From Amaricoccus macauensis (GTDB lineage Bacteria; Pseudomonadota; Alphaproteobacteria; Rhodobacterales; Rhodobacteraceae): a stretch of DNA of 64,000 bases. Location of the stretch: positions 186,001-250,000 of the forward strand of contig NZ_JACHFM010000003.1 in NCBI RefSeq assembly GCF_014201905.1, read 5' to 3'. This document shows, piece by piece, positions 17,771-26,867 of the stretch. Every line of letters starts with the position of its first letter. The first letter of the stretch is position 1. The position numbers and the translations under genes were made by a program. The notes beneath the pieces are model-generated. The model ran no database searches. It was not told the origin of the DNA and saw only the letters and a program-made list of their open reading frames with translations.

Positions 17771-18653
17771 CTGTTCCCCGCACGCGCGGGGATGAACCGC
17801 ATCGGACTGAGCCGCTTCTTCGACCAGCTCTCTGTTCCCCGCACGCGCGGGGATGAACCGCCGCGCGGCGGCGCAACTTCCGTTCCGGCTTGCTGTTCCC
17901 CGCACGCGCGGGGATGAACCGTACGCCCGAGAGGCCGGGCTGGACGAGCGGCTCTGTTCCCCGCACGCGCGGGGATGAACCGCTGATCGAACGCCTGCGA
18001 GCCACCTCGCCGCACTGTTCCCCGCACGCGCGGGGATGAACCGCTCGGCCTGAGCGCCCGTCAGGCAGGCCATGACTGTTCCCCGCACGCGCGGGGATGA
18101 ACCGCGGTGTACATCGCTCGAAAGCGAGGCAAGGCACTGTTCCCCGCACGCGCGGGGATGAACCGCTCGCGCACGCCGAGCACATGATCCCGGAGTTCTG
18201 TTCCCCGCACGCGCGGGGATGAACCGGGTGATTTTCATAATTATCTTATGGCAAATTACTGTTCCCCGCACGCGCGGGGATGAACCGGAGAAGTAGGTGT
18301 AGGCCGGGACGCCCTCAGCCTGTTCCCCGCACGCGCGGGGATGAACCGGTGCGCAACCAGAAGGTCTACGGCGAGAAGCACTGTTCCCCGCACGCGCGGG
18401 GATGAACCGCGCTGCACGGCATCGTAGCCGGGAGGCTCGTCCTGTTCCCCGCACGCGCGGGGATGAACCGCTCCCCGCCGATCCCGATTGGGAATGGGAG
18501 TGCTGTTCCCCGCACGCGCGGGGATGAACCGTCTTTGCCGCCGTAAGTGTTGCGCCACTCCGACTGTTCCCCGCACGCGCGGGGATGAACCGTGACAGTT
18601 TTGGTCACAACAGTTCACGAATCCCTGTTCCCCGCACGCGCGGGGATGAACCG
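17771..18653 (+). CRISPR. Type I-E-like CRISPR array, 15 repeats and 14 spacers
   Basis: Fifteen identical 29-base repeats start every 61 bases (17771, 17832, 17893 and so on to 18625), separated by fourteen 32-base spacers. The repeat begins CTGTTCCCCGCACGCGCGGG and ends GATGAACCG; it contains the CCCCGC/GCGGGG stem, and its length and sequence resemble the E. coli type I-E repeat. That orientation implies plus-strand transcription with the leader before 17771. Spacers are mostly GC-rich and coding-like. Number 8 (18227-18258) and number 14 (18593-18624) are distinctly AT-richer. No cas gene is present in the window. Confidence 0.97.
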
Positions 18654-18889
18654 GCGGCCCGTCAATCGAAAGCCCGGCGCCCTCTTGGCCCGCTGCCCCG
18701 CCGGTGCTATCTATGGGGCGCCCGGTCGCGCCAGGAACCCGCGGTGGCGCGCTGGAGGTCGGCCCGTCGACTGACTGCGACCGCCGGGCATCTCCCTTCC
18801 GGCGGCGATGGTGAGTAACCACCCACTTTTTCGCCGCGCCCCGGTAGTCCAGCGCCACAATGGTGCTCCACGCACGACCGGCGCCGTCC

Positions 18890-18918
18890 CTGTTCCCCGC
18901 ACGCGCGGGGATGAGCCG
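18890..18918 (+). repeat. Isolated, degenerate terminal CRISPR repeat
   Basis: A 29-base copy of the array repeat with one change (GATGAGCCG instead of GATGAACCG), separated from the last regular repeat by 236 bases. A mutated copy at this side agrees with it being the trailer end. The 236-base gap is not a whole number of 61-base units, so it is not explained by simple repeat decay. Confidence 0.85.
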
Positions 18919-18968
18919 TCGGCGGGCTCCGCTGAGGGAGGCGGCGTGGCGTCATAGGGGCGCGGGCA

Positions 18969-19529
18969 TCACCGCACGAGCTTGCTCAGGCTCCTGAAGG
19001 CTGCGGCGTCCGCGGACCCGAGCCACTCGAAGACGACCATCTCGGTCGTGACGATGACGCAGCCCGCCCTCTCGGCGCGTCGAAGGGCGCGGTCCCTGTT
19101 CTCTTCCCGCCGCGAGTCGACGGCGTCGGCGACCACGTACACGGCATGACCCGACCCGACGGCCTCCAGCGCCGTCTGGAGAACGCAGACATGGGCCTCG
19201 ATCCCGGCAATGATCAACGCGTCATCCGGCCGGCTCCCGAGTTCGTCGCGCAGCGCCTGATTGCGGAGGCAGGAGAAATCGAGCTTCGGCAGAGGGTGGC
19301 TTTCCGTCAGGCCGGCGAGTTCCGGGAGGGTTGGTCCCAGTCCCCGGGGATATTGCTCGGAGATCGTGACCGGAATGCCAAGCTCGCGGGCCGCGGTCAG
19401 CAGAATCGTGCAATTCCGGATCAGCGACGCGGGTTCGCTCATCGCCGGTGCGAGACGTTCCTGCACATCGACGAGAACAAGTCGCGAAGTATCAGGATCT
19501 ATTGTATTTCTCGACGGACTGGAATTCAC
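18969..19529 (-). CDS. Isochorismatase-family cysteine hydrolase
   Basis: A 186-residue cysteine hydrolase (nicotinamidase/isochorismatase superfamily). The probable catalytic triad is Asp in VLVDVQE (about residue 21), Lys in LPKLDFSC (about 82) and Cys in IEAHVCVLQTALEA (about 114). It is closest in style to the YcaC/RutB-type stand-alone hydrolases. It uses a GTG start after GGGGGGAG. Its stop lies about 50 bases from the isolated CRISPR repeat. The substrate is unknown. Confidence 0.85.
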   Translation of the reverse strand: MNSSPSRNTIDPDTSRLVLVDVQERLAPAMSEPASLIRNCTILLTAARELGIPVTISEQYPRGLGPTLPELAGLTESHPLPKLDFSCLRNQALRDELGSRPDDALIIAGIEAHVCVLQTALEAVGSGHAVYVVADAVDSRREENRDRALRRAERAGCVIVTTEMVVFEWLGSADAAAFRSLSKLVR

Positions 19530-19653
19530 GCGCTCCCCCCGCTAGTCGGCACTCCCAGGCTATGGGTATCCAGAGAACCGTTCAACTTTTTTCCCCGACC
19601 GCCGGTCGCGACGCTGGCGCGATCGCTCCGCACGCGAGCGGCGTCCTCGGTGT

Positions 19654-20397
19654 TCAGGCGTGATAGCCGAAAGCCTCGGAGAGCCGCCTCGCCGAAGAAG
19701 TCACGATTCGTGCCAGCGCGCTGTCTGGGCCGCTGTCCACGCGGCTCGTCCGACCAAACACTGTCAGAGCCATGAAGAGCCGTCCGGTCGCGTCGAAGAC
19801 CGGGGCGCTGACGGCTCCGAAGCCATCGCCGCCGCCGTCCCTGACACACGCAAAGCCGAGACCTCTCGTCTCGCGGATCAGTTCCGCCAGTGCCGCGCGC
19901 TCCTTCGGGGTGTTGACGCGTCCCGTGGCGCGGTTCTGTTCCAGCTCGCGCTCGATCGGTCCCTCGGTGCGTGCAGGCTCCTCGAAGCTGCTGAAGACGA
20001 GGCCGGTCGCGGAGAACGTCAGCGGGCAGTGGTGGGTCGGGGCGATCGTCGTGGCGAAGTCGTGTCGGGCCTCCATGACCCGGATCATGGTCGGCCCCTT
20101 GTCGGTCCACATCGCGAGGGCGGAGGTTTCGCCGACCTGCTCGACCAGCTCCGTCAGGATCGATTCGGCGAGCTGCAGCGGTTCGAATCGAGCGAAGCTC
20201 TTCAATCCAAGCTGGAATGCGACATGTCCCAGATCGTATTTCGATGATTCCTTGTTCTGTTGCACAAGGCCGGTCCTGATCAGGCTCACCAGATACCTGT
20301 GGACCTTCGCGGACGGGAACCCGAGTTCTGCCGCGATCGCGGCCAGTTTCATTGGGCCGTCTGAGCGGATCAGGACATCAAGTACCGTTCCCGCCAC
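19654..20397 (-). CDS. IclR family transcriptional regulator
   Basis: A 247-residue regulator with an N-terminal winged HTH (LAAIAAELGFPSAKVHRYLVSLIRTGLV, about residues 17-44) and a C-terminal effector domain ending in the usual pattern GPDSALARIVTSSARRLSEAFGY. An in-frame stop just upstream forces the start to a GTG at 20397, so the N-terminus is slightly shorter than typical for IclR proteins. Neighbours give no clear target. Confidence 0.85.
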   Translation of the reverse strand: MAGTVLDVLIRSDGPMKLAAIAAELGFPSAKVHRYLVSLIRTGLVQQNKESSKYDLGHVAFQLGLKSFARFEPLQLAESILTELVEQVGETSALAMWTDKGPTMIRVMEARHDFATTIAPTHHCPLTFSATGLVFSSFEEPARTEGPIERELEQNRATGRVNTPKERAALAELIRETRGLGFACVRDGGGDGFGAVSAPVFDATGRLFMALTVFGRTSRVDSGPDSALARIVTSSARRLSEAFGYHA

Positions 20398-20603
20398 TTC
20401 GACGGTGAATCACAGAGCGCGTCAGCACCTGAGCCGGGCAACCTGCGCGGCCGCAGAGATCTGCGCTGCCGTATCGTAGTGACGTGTTCGTCCTGCTCCC
20501 GCAGGTTGGCATCCCTCTTTGATACACCGAACGGCAGCGACAAGTTATCATGAAACCGAGCTGAATCGGCCACGCCTGTCCTGTTGTCTGCAGGTGGTGC
20601 TCA

Positions 20604-21134
20604 TCATTCGATAACCCTGGTAACCCGGCCCGGGATTCCGACGACCACCGCATTTCGCGGGGCCGTCAGGTTCGCGACCACGGCGTTGGCGCCGACAATG
20701 CACCCGTCTCCGAGGGAGGCGCCCGGAAGGATCTTTGCGCCGTGTCCGACGAAGAGACGTTTCCCGAGGGTTACCTCGGCGATGTCCCAGGGCCGATCAA
20801 GGCTGTGCTTGTCGAGGTCGCGCGGCGCATGGGTGATGTTCGTGATGACGTTGGCGCCGGTGAAGTTCGACTGTGCGCCGATGGTCAGGTCCGCGGCGAT
20901 CGTGATGTGGCAGTTGGCGCCGATGACGACATCCTCCTCGATGGTCAGCGTCGCGCCGTCGAAGACCTCGACCCGCAATCCGGGCCATATCCGGACGCGC
21001 TTGCCGATCCTGATGTTGCGCCGGCCCAGCATGAAGAGAGTCGGGCCGACGAAGCCGGGAAACTTGATCGACGTCCCGCGCAGGAAGAGGCCGACCGCGT
21101 TGACCGCCCAGAGGATTTTTCGGTCCAGCCGCAT
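20604..21134 (-). CDS. Left-handed beta-helix acyltransferase (polysaccharide O-acetyltransferase type)
   Basis: A 176-residue protein rich in hexapeptide-repeat isoleucine/valine steps (TIEEDVVIGANCHITIAADLTIGAQ; VTLGKRLFVGHGAKILPGASLGDGCIVGANAVV). It ends with the IPGRV motif common in WbbJ/NodL-like transferases, which use acetyl-CoA to decorate sugars. It is the last gene of a four-gene minus-strand operon. Its ATG overlaps the preceding stop by one base. Probable role: acetylation of the exopolysaccharide made by this locus. Confidence 0.85.
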   Translation of the reverse strand: MRLDRKILWAVNAVGLFLRGTSIKFPGFVGPTLFMLGRRNIRIGKRVRIWPGLRVEVFDGATLTIEEDVVIGANCHITIAADLTIGAQSNFTGANVITNITHAPRDLDKHSLDRPWDIAEVTLGKRLFVGHGAKILPGASLGDGCIVGANAVVANLTAPRNAVVVGIPGRVTRVIE

Positions 21135-22201
21135 CAGGTGTCTCTTTCCGGGGTCGCTGCCTCGAACGCCTGATCGAAGCCGAAGCAGGCCCGATCACCA
21201 TCTAGCGAGGCCTTGGCAAGCTGAGCCAGCTTGATCAGGGTATCCGTGTCGACCGCGGCCGCTTGTTCGAGGGTCAGATGGGCAGTGGCCAGTGGGCGAT
21301 CGGAGATCGTCACGACCGGAATGCCGCGTGCGAGGGCATCCATCAACGCGCCACTGTCACCGCAGATCGCCAGGCCCGGGCGCGGGCTGGCCTCGGCGAC
21401 GCTGGTCAGGGCGAGTTCCGGATGTCCGCCGCGGAGGGACGGGTGCAGCGACCAGACGGCGCGCAAGCCCTGCGGCAGGACGGTGAGGAGATGCCTGAAG
21501 AGCGGCAATTGCCGCGCGTCGTAGGGCGGGCAGAGGATCGCGAGGCCTTCATCAACCGGGCCGTCCGCTGAAAGGGCGCCGAAGCCGTACTCGCCCACCA
21601 GAGCCAGCCGCTCCGGGGCGAAGCCCGCGGCGAGGAATGCCTTCTCGGTGCAGCGGTCCCAGAGGCAGATCCTGTCGGAGACGAAGTTGCGGATGCCCAT
21701 GAGAGAACCCGGGTCATCCATCCGGTAGAGGCCGTGATGCAGCGTGCAGGTAGCGGACCCGTTGCGTCGGGCCGCGAGGGCCAGCGCGAAGCCCGACAGG
21801 TGGCCGTCGCAATAGACCACGAGCGGCTCGCCGTCCTTCCGGGAAAGCGCGGCGACGCAGGCAATGATCCAGGGCACTGGCAGCAGTGCGAGCAGCGCCG
21901 CCGGCACCAGCGCCAGCAGGCGCAAGACGATGGGGGTCACGTGCGGCTCGACCAGCCCGGCGGCCGCGAGCCGCGGATCAACCGCGACGGCGCGGCGGGC
22001 GAGGAACTCGCGGCTGAAGCGGATCTGGCGTCCCGCAAGCCAGTTGTGCGCGACGTAAGGTCCCCGGCGGTGACGCTGCTTCGCCACACACAGGGTCAGT
22101 GTCCAGCATTCCTTCAACTTGTACCGGGCCCAGGTCAGGGCTGGACGGCTTCCCCCGAGGTTGAAGAAGAAGTCACGCTCCATCGGATGGTCTGCGGCCA
22201 T
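21134..22201 (-). CDS. Unknown protein of polysaccharide locus, GT-B/polysialyltransferase-like
   Basis: A 355-residue protein I do not recognise by family name. It has one or two hydrophobic segments (LLALVPAALLALLPVPWIIACVAAL, about residues 115-140), then VVYCDGHLSGFALALAARRN, a TCTLHHGLYR motif, and a C-terminal part resembling the nucleotide-sugar side of GT-B enzymes (AICGDSGALMDALARGIPVVTI, near residue 300). The GDSG-x-ALARG pattern resembles sialyl/polysialyl and CDP-glycerol-type transferases. I chose the ATG at 22201, four bases after the epimerase stop codon. A glycosyltransferase role is inferred from context. Confidence 0.6.
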   Translation of the reverse strand: MAADHPMERDFFFNLGGSRPALTWARYKLKECWTLTLCVAKQRHRRGPYVAHNWLAGRQIRFSREFLARRAVAVDPRLAAAGLVEPHVTPIVLRLLALVPAALLALLPVPWIIACVAALSRKDGEPLVVYCDGHLSGFALALAARRNGSATCTLHHGLYRMDDPGSLMGIRNFVSDRICLWDRCTEKAFLAAGFAPERLALVGEYGFGALSADGPVDEGLAILCPPYDARQLPLFRHLLTVLPQGLRAVWSLHPSLRGGHPELALTSVAEASPRPGLAICGDSGALMDALARGIPVVTISDRPLATAHLTLEQAAAVDTDTLIKLAQLAKASLDGDRACFGFDQAFEAATPERDT

Positions 22202-22205
22202 GCCT

Positions 22206-23240
22206 CTAGGCCTCGAAGAACTTGATGAGCCCACCCAGTCCCTCCTGCAGGGAAACCTTCGGCTCGTAGCCCAGCACCGCGCGGGCGCGTCCGATGTCGG
22301 CGGCGGCATGGCGCACGTCGCCGAGGCGGTAGAGATCGCAGAACTCCGGCTCCGGCCCGCCGGTCAGCACGCAGATCTCGCGCGCGACCGCCTCCAGCGT
22401 GAGCCGTTCGCCCGAACCGATGTCGTAGGTGCCGGCCGGGGCGTTCCCGGTGAGCGCGAGATTGATTGCGCTCGCGATGTCGGCCACATGCACGAAGTCC
22501 CGCGTGATCCCGCCCTGCTCGTAGATCTTCACCGGCTCCTTCCGGCTCAGGTTGCGCAGGAAGTGGATCAGCACGCCGGTGTAGGGATTGGTCAGCGACT
22601 GGCCCGCGCCATAGACGTTCTGCAGCCGCAGCACGTAGGCCGAGACGCCGAACGACCGCGCCCAGTTCCGCACGAGGTTTTCCTGACAGAGCTTGGTGGC
22701 GCCATAGATGTTGGAAGGATTGGGCAGGTGGGCCGCCGCCGACATGGCGAGCGGCTCGAGCGCCTCGAACTCGAACTTGCCCGCCTTCAGGTCCGCCTCG
22801 TCGCGTTGCTCGGGATAGACCGTCTCGCCGGAGGCGGAACGGAAGGGGCCCTCGCCGTAGACCGCGCGGCTCGAGGTCAGCACGATGCGCTTTGGCAAGA
22901 CGCCCATGCCCGACAGGGTATCGAGGACGAGCGCGGTGCCCATGGCGTTGATCCGGGTGTTGAGCGCGCAGTTGTGCAGCGAGCGCCCGGTGCCGGTTTC
23001 CGCAGCCAGCAGGATCAGGTTCTCCGGCACGCCGTTTTCGAACAGCGCTCGGACGTCGTCCGGCTGGGATACATCTCCGGGGACGAAGTCCACACCGAGG
23101 GAGACGAAGTCCGCGATCGACTTCCTGTTGTGCACGATCGGAGACAACGAGTCGAAGACCGTGACGTCTTTCGTGCCGAAATCGTTCATGTATCGGCTGC
23201 CGATGAAGCCTGCGCCACCAATGATCAGGGTATTCTTCAT
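22206..23240 (-). CDS. NAD-dependent epimerase/dehydratase (extended SDR)
   Basis: A 344-residue extended SDR for nucleotide-sugar conversion. It has the Rossmann motif TLIIGGAGFIGSRY at the N-terminus, VLTSSRAVYGEG near residue 120, the catalytic Tyr/Lys pair in NIYGATKLCQENL (about 178 and 182), and VYGAGQSLTNPYTGVLIHFL downstream. AAGGAA precedes the ATG. Second gene of the minus-strand operon after the flippase. It probably makes a UDP- or dTDP-sugar precursor; the exact sugar cannot be read. Confidence 0.85.
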   Translation of the reverse strand: MKNTLIIGGAGFIGSRYMNDFGTKDVTVFDSLSPIVHNRKSIADFVSLGVDFVPGDVSQPDDVRALFENGVPENLILLAAETGTGRSLHNCALNTRINAMGTALVLDTLSGMGVLPKRIVLTSSRAVYGEGPFRSASGETVYPEQRDEADLKAGKFEFEALEPLAMSAAAHLPNPSNIYGATKLCQENLVRNWARSFGVSAYVLRLQNVYGAGQSLTNPYTGVLIHFLRNLSRKEPVKIYEQGGITRDFVHVADIASAINLALTGNAPAGTYDIGSGERLTLEAVAREICVLTGGPEPEFCDLYRLGDVRHAAADIGRARAVLGYEPKVSLQEGLGGLIKFFEA

Positions 23241-23268
23241 GAAGTCGTTCCTTCTTGCACCGCTTTAC

Positions 23269-24543
23269 TCAGAAGCGAAAGGGAAGTGACGTGATCGACA
23301 GCCGCCGTCGCACGTACTGGAAGAGGATGATGTTCCACGCGATGACCGTGGCCGATGAGGCGATCGCCGCGCCCCAGGCCCCGAAGAAGGGGATCAGGAC
23401 TGCGTTCAGGACGATGTTGATCACGAACGCGACCAGAACCCCCTTCAGGGTGTCGAGTTCATGGCCCGTCATGTTCAGGATGACCATGACTGAACCAAAC
23501 CAGGCGTGGACCAGTTGCCCGATCACCAGAATGACCATCGGGCCATAGCTGACGGCGTATTCGGCGCCGAAGCCAAGCTCGAGAATCCATGGCCCGAGCA
23601 GGATCAGCACCAGCGAAACCGGCGCGCCGATCCCGAAGGTGAGTTGCGCGGTGCGGATCGCGACGTTCTCCAGATTCTCCCGGTTACCTTCTTTGTGCAG
23701 GCGGGCGAACGTCGGCATCATCACCATGTTGATCGCCTGAAGCCCTGCCACGGGTAGCAGCGCCACTGACGAGGCGACCTTGTAGAGGCCGGCGGCCCGG
23801 GCGTCGCTCAGGACACCCAGCATGATGACATCAAGGTTGGAGCTGATCACCTGCGCTCCGGCGACGATGCCGAGGACCCCCGTCGAGAGGATCATCGTCC
23901 TCATGCTGAGATCGGTGGGAGGGCTCCGATCCTCGCCTCGTGGCCGCAACCAGAGCCAGCCACCCGCGCCAATCGCCAGGGCGACGAACGCGCCGGCAAG
24001 GTGCAGCGACATCGCGCTGAGCGAAGTCAAGCTGCCGACGAGCAGGACCCAGCCAAGGATGAACACGCAGAACACCGCTTGCCGGAGCACCTGGTCGGGC
24101 AGCAGGCCGGAGACCGGGTAGCCAAGGCCACGCAGCACGCTGCCCAGCACCGCGGTCATCGCCATCACCGGGACGATGAGGAAGCCGATGATCAGGGTCT
24201 CGGCGTAGGTCGGTGATGCATTGGTGAGGTAGGTCCAGACGAAAGCCAGAGCGACCACGCCGCCGGAGGAGATCAGCACCAGCTGCGTTGCCGCGCGAAC
24301 GATCCGGTGGATGCGCCCGGGGCTGCCATCCACGACAGCACGCGAGACCTCCCGGACGACGAAGTTGGGCAGACCGAGCTGGGAAGGAACCGCAAGGATC
24401 GTGACCGTCGCGAAGACGACGGAATAGACGCCATACTCCTCGGCCTGCAGGACCCGCGCCAGGATGGCGACCGATATGAATCCGGCAAGGAGACTGACGA
24501 ACTTGATGGCGATCGCGCCGGCAGACCTCTTCAAAAGCGACAT
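23269..24543 (-). CDS. Wzx-like polysaccharide flippase
   Basis: A 424-residue integral membrane protein with about 12 hydrophobic segments and the polysaccharide_synt pattern (KFVSLLAGFISVAILARVLQAEEYGVYS at the N-terminus; FVVREVSRAV; DVIMLGVLSDARAAGLYKVAS near residue 240). It belongs to the MOP superfamily that moves undecaprenyl-linked repeat units across the inner membrane. First gene of the four-gene operon 24543-20604. With ExoY, Wzc-like and Wza-like proteins nearby it implies a Wzx/Wzy-type pathway. I saw no clear Wzy polymerase in the window. Confidence 0.85.
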   Translation of the reverse strand: MSLLKRSAGAIAIKFVSLLAGFISVAILARVLQAEEYGVYSVVFATVTILAVPSQLGLPNFVVREVSRAVVDGSPGRIHRIVRAATQLVLISSGGVVALAFVWTYLTNASPTYAETLIIGFLIVPVMAMTAVLGSVLRGLGYPVSGLLPDQVLRQAVFCVFILGWVLLVGSLTSLSAMSLHLAGAFVALAIGAGGWLWLRPRGEDRSPPTDLSMRTMILSTGVLGIVAGAQVISSNLDVIMLGVLSDARAAGLYKVASSVALLPVAGLQAINMVMMPTFARLHKEGNRENLENVAIRTAQLTFGIGAPVSLVLILLGPWILELGFGAEYAVSYGPMVILVIGQLVHAWFGSVMVILNMTGHELDTLKGVLVAFVINIVLNAVLIPFFGAWGAAIASSATVIAWNIILFQYVRRRLSITSLPFRF

Positions 24544-24727
24544 GCCAACTCTTACCGCTTATCATACCTGAGCAATCATCTCCCTCGTCGGGAGAGTATT
24601 GCAGCCGCTGGGGTCACTTCCCTTGGCGGCTTATACCTCTTGCAATCAGAGATGCGCAATACGATTAAAGATCGCAGCCGCAGTTCACTCGTATTTAGAG
24701 TGGTATATTATAGGACACAATGCATCC

Positions 24728-24761
24728 GGTCCGCCCCGAAAATCAACCCGCGGGGCGGGCC
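24728..24761 (-). terminator. Stem-loop after the export operon
   Basis: An inverted repeat CCGCCCCG/CGGGGCGG, extended by three pairs including one wobble, starts about 13 bases after the stop of the outer-membrane barrel gene on the minus strand. No long U-tract follows. Confidence 0.5.
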
Positions 24762-24773
24762 GTCGCTTTGCGA

Positions 24774-25415
24774 TCAGAATGTGTAGGTGTAGCCGACCAG
24801 CACGTTGATCGCGTCGTACCCGCTGCTGAAACTGAAGTCGTCGTCCTCGACGGTCTGGCTTGACGCCCCGAAGTAGCGAACTTCGGCGAAGAGGCTGCCC
24901 TGGAGCGAGACTTCGTAGCTGAGGCCGAGCATCGCCTGATAGGCGAAGGAATAGTCGGACTCGAGCTTGAGGTCGTCCTGCTTCACGCTGAAGTCACCAA
25001 CTCCGAGGCCAGCGCCCACGTAGGGACGGAACGGGGTCGCGGAACCGTCAGGAACGAACTTGTAGAACGCGTTCAGCATGAAGGCGTTGGAGACCACATC
25101 GCCGCTGTCGTTGTTGTCCGTCTCTTTCCAATCCGCGTCGGACTTGCGGTAGAGATATTCGGCCTCGATGGCCACGTTCGGGGAGTAGGTGAAGCCGACG
25201 GCAGCACCGATCGCATAGCCGCTGTCGAAATCGAGACCGTTCGGCGCGCTCACGCCACTCGTCTCGTCGCGGAGATCGAAATCCTGGTCCTGGGGAATGG
25301 TCCAGCCACCGAGGAGCTTCATGTAGACGTCCTGCGCCCGGGCCATGCCGGGGAGCAGCGCCATGCTTCCCAGCATCGCACCTGCGGCGAGGATCGTCGT
25401 AAGCTTCCGTCCCAT
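24774..25415 (-). CDS. Outer-membrane beta-barrel protein (OmpW/OMP_b-brl type)
   Basis: A 213-residue protein with a signal peptide (GRKLTTILAAGAMLGSMALLPGMARA) followed by alternating amphipathic strands (AIGAAVGFTYSPNVAIEAEYLY; PYVGAGLGVGDFS; AYQAMLGLSYEVS) and a C-terminal aromatic end VGYTYTF, the outer-membrane assembly signal. AAGGAG precedes the ATG at 25415. It is the last gene of the YjbH/YjbF/Wza-like operon, 73 bases after the Wza-like stop. The role is unknown; small eight-stranded barrels like this often accompany polysaccharide export genes. Confidence 0.8.
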   Translation of the reverse strand: MGRKLTTILAAGAMLGSMALLPGMARAQDVYMKLLGGWTIPQDQDFDLRDETSGVSAPNGLDFDSGYAIGAAVGFTYSPNVAIEAEYLYRKSDADWKETDNNDSGDVVSNAFMLNAFYKFVPDGSATPFRPYVGAGLGVGDFSVKQDDLKLESDYSFAYQAMLGLSYEVSLQGSLFAEVRYFGASSQTVEDDDFSFSSGYDAINVLVGYTYTF

Positions 25416-25488
25416 TCTGAACTCCTTTTTCTGCGCCAATTTCCATGGGGGATCAGGGGCGGGCATCGCTCGCCCCTGATGCCGGTCC

Positions 25489-26847
25489 CTAGTTTGAGTA
25501 CGCCCCCGGAAGCTGGAGGAAGTTCGGGGAGAGTTGCTCGATCACCCGGCTCCAGCGGGTCACCGGTTGCTCGGAGACGAAGACGATGTCACGCGGCCGG
25601 AGTTCGAGGCGCGTCAGCATCATCATTCCCACGGCGGAGCTGCCGTCCACGTGCCAGGCGGTGATCCCGCTGAACTCGAGCGGATTGGTGGAGCTGCGCA
25701 GCACATAGATCTGCCGGGGATCGGCCGTCCGGTTGGGAGCGCCCCCGCCGCCCTGATAGAGGGCGTCGGCGAGGGTCGCGACCTGGCCGTAGGGCAGGGA
25801 CCAGCGGCCCTGCTTGAACATCTCGCCGCTGAGATAGACGTAATCCTGCGGCTCCGCGCCCATCTCGACGCGCGCGGAGAAGTTCTCGCGCTCCTCCGCC
25901 AGCTCGCCGCGCCGGAGCTCGGTGGCCTGCGTCAGGATCTGCATCTCGTTCTGGCGCGAGCCCTGCTCGAACTCGCGAAGCTGGATCTGCTCGGCAAAGT
26001 AGGCCTGCGCCTTGCCCAGATCGTATTCCGTGTCGACGAAGACGGAGTCGCGGTCGATCAGGCGCAGCTTCTGGTAGCGCGGCGACACCAGGAAATCCCG
26101 CACCGGGATCTCATAGAGCGACCCGTCCCGGTAGATCCGGATCACCGCGGCGTCGCGGTCGGCGGCGGTGATGCCGCCAACGGCGGCCAGCGCGTTGTCG
26201 AGGGTGAGCGGGATCAGCGTGATCCGCGCCACGCCGGGCTGGGCGACCGCGCCGCCGATCGACACCTTGCGCGCGTTGAAGTCAGCGATCTCGAGACTGA
26301 ACGACGGGTCGATCTGGCGCTCCAGCAGCCGTTGGAACAGCACTGCTTCCGCTTCCTCGAGCGTCATCTCCGCGATGCGCACGCGGCCCACGTCCGGGAT
26401 CGCGATGGAGCCGTCGTCCTGCACCGTATAGCCCTGACGCCGGTTCTCCGCCGCGAGCAGGCCGGTCAGTTCCTCGACCGAGGTGCCGGGGGTCTTGGTC
26501 GCCAGCAGGACGACGTCGCCGACTCCGATCCGATAGGGCTCCGGCGGCACCGGGGGTGGCAGACGCGCGACAAGCTCCTCGGGCCGGGTCTCGGGCTGGA
26601 ACGCGGTTTCCGGCCCGGCCTCGGCGACGGGCGACCCGCCGCCGCTGCCGGCAGTCTGATGGAAGGCCGCCGGCAGGGCGCGCGGCTGATAGGGGTCACG
26701 ATTGGCCGCGAAGACGGTCTCGGGCGTCACGTCGATCACCCTCACCTTGCCTCCGTCGACCACGCCATCCCGGATGACGGGGCTATGATAGGCGACGCCG
26801 CAGCCGCCTATGAGGAGGGCAAGACCCAGAGTGTACAGTTGCCGCAT
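25489..26847 (-). CDS. Wza-like polysaccharide export lipoprotein
   Basis: A 452-residue outer-membrane export protein. The N-terminus MRQLYTLGLALLIGGCG has a lipobox (LIGGC). A Poly_export domain starts at PYRIGVGDVVLLATKTPGTS, about residue 110, followed by SLBB-like segments (KVSIGGAVAQPGVARITLIP, near residue 255). This family forms the outer-membrane channel paired with Wzc/ExoP. I prefer the second ATG (26847) over 26859 because GGGAG lies 5 bases ahead and the lipobox spacing is normal. It follows yjbF in the operon. Confidence 0.88.
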   Translation of the reverse strand: MRQLYTLGLALLIGGCGVAYHSPVIRDGVVDGGKVRVIDVTPETVFAANRDPYQPRALPAAFHQTAGSGGGSPVAEAGPETAFQPETRPEELVARLPPPVPPEPYRIGVGDVVLLATKTPGTSVEELTGLLAAENRRQGYTVQDDGSIAIPDVGRVRIAEMTLEEAEAVLFQRLLERQIDPSFSLEIADFNARKVSIGGAVAQPGVARITLIPLTLDNALAAVGGITAADRDAAVIRIYRDGSLYEIPVRDFLVSPRYQKLRLIDRDSVFVDTEYDLGKAQAYFAEQIQLREFEQGSRQNEMQILTQATELRRGELAEERENFSARVEMGAEPQDYVYLSGEMFKQGRWSLPYGQVATLADALYQGGGGAPNRTADPRQIYVLRSSTNPLEFSGITAWHVDGSSAVGMMMLTRLELRPRDIVFVSEQPVTRWSRVIEQLSPNFLQLPGAYSN

Positions 26848-26867
26848 GGCCTCTCCCATCTCGCGCT

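Noticed and set aside
17727-18858. Several long minus-strand frames with repeated RFIPARAGN / VHPRACGEQ / SSPRVRGT blocks
   Set aside because: They are translations of the 29-base CRISPR repeat, a well-known source of false proteins.
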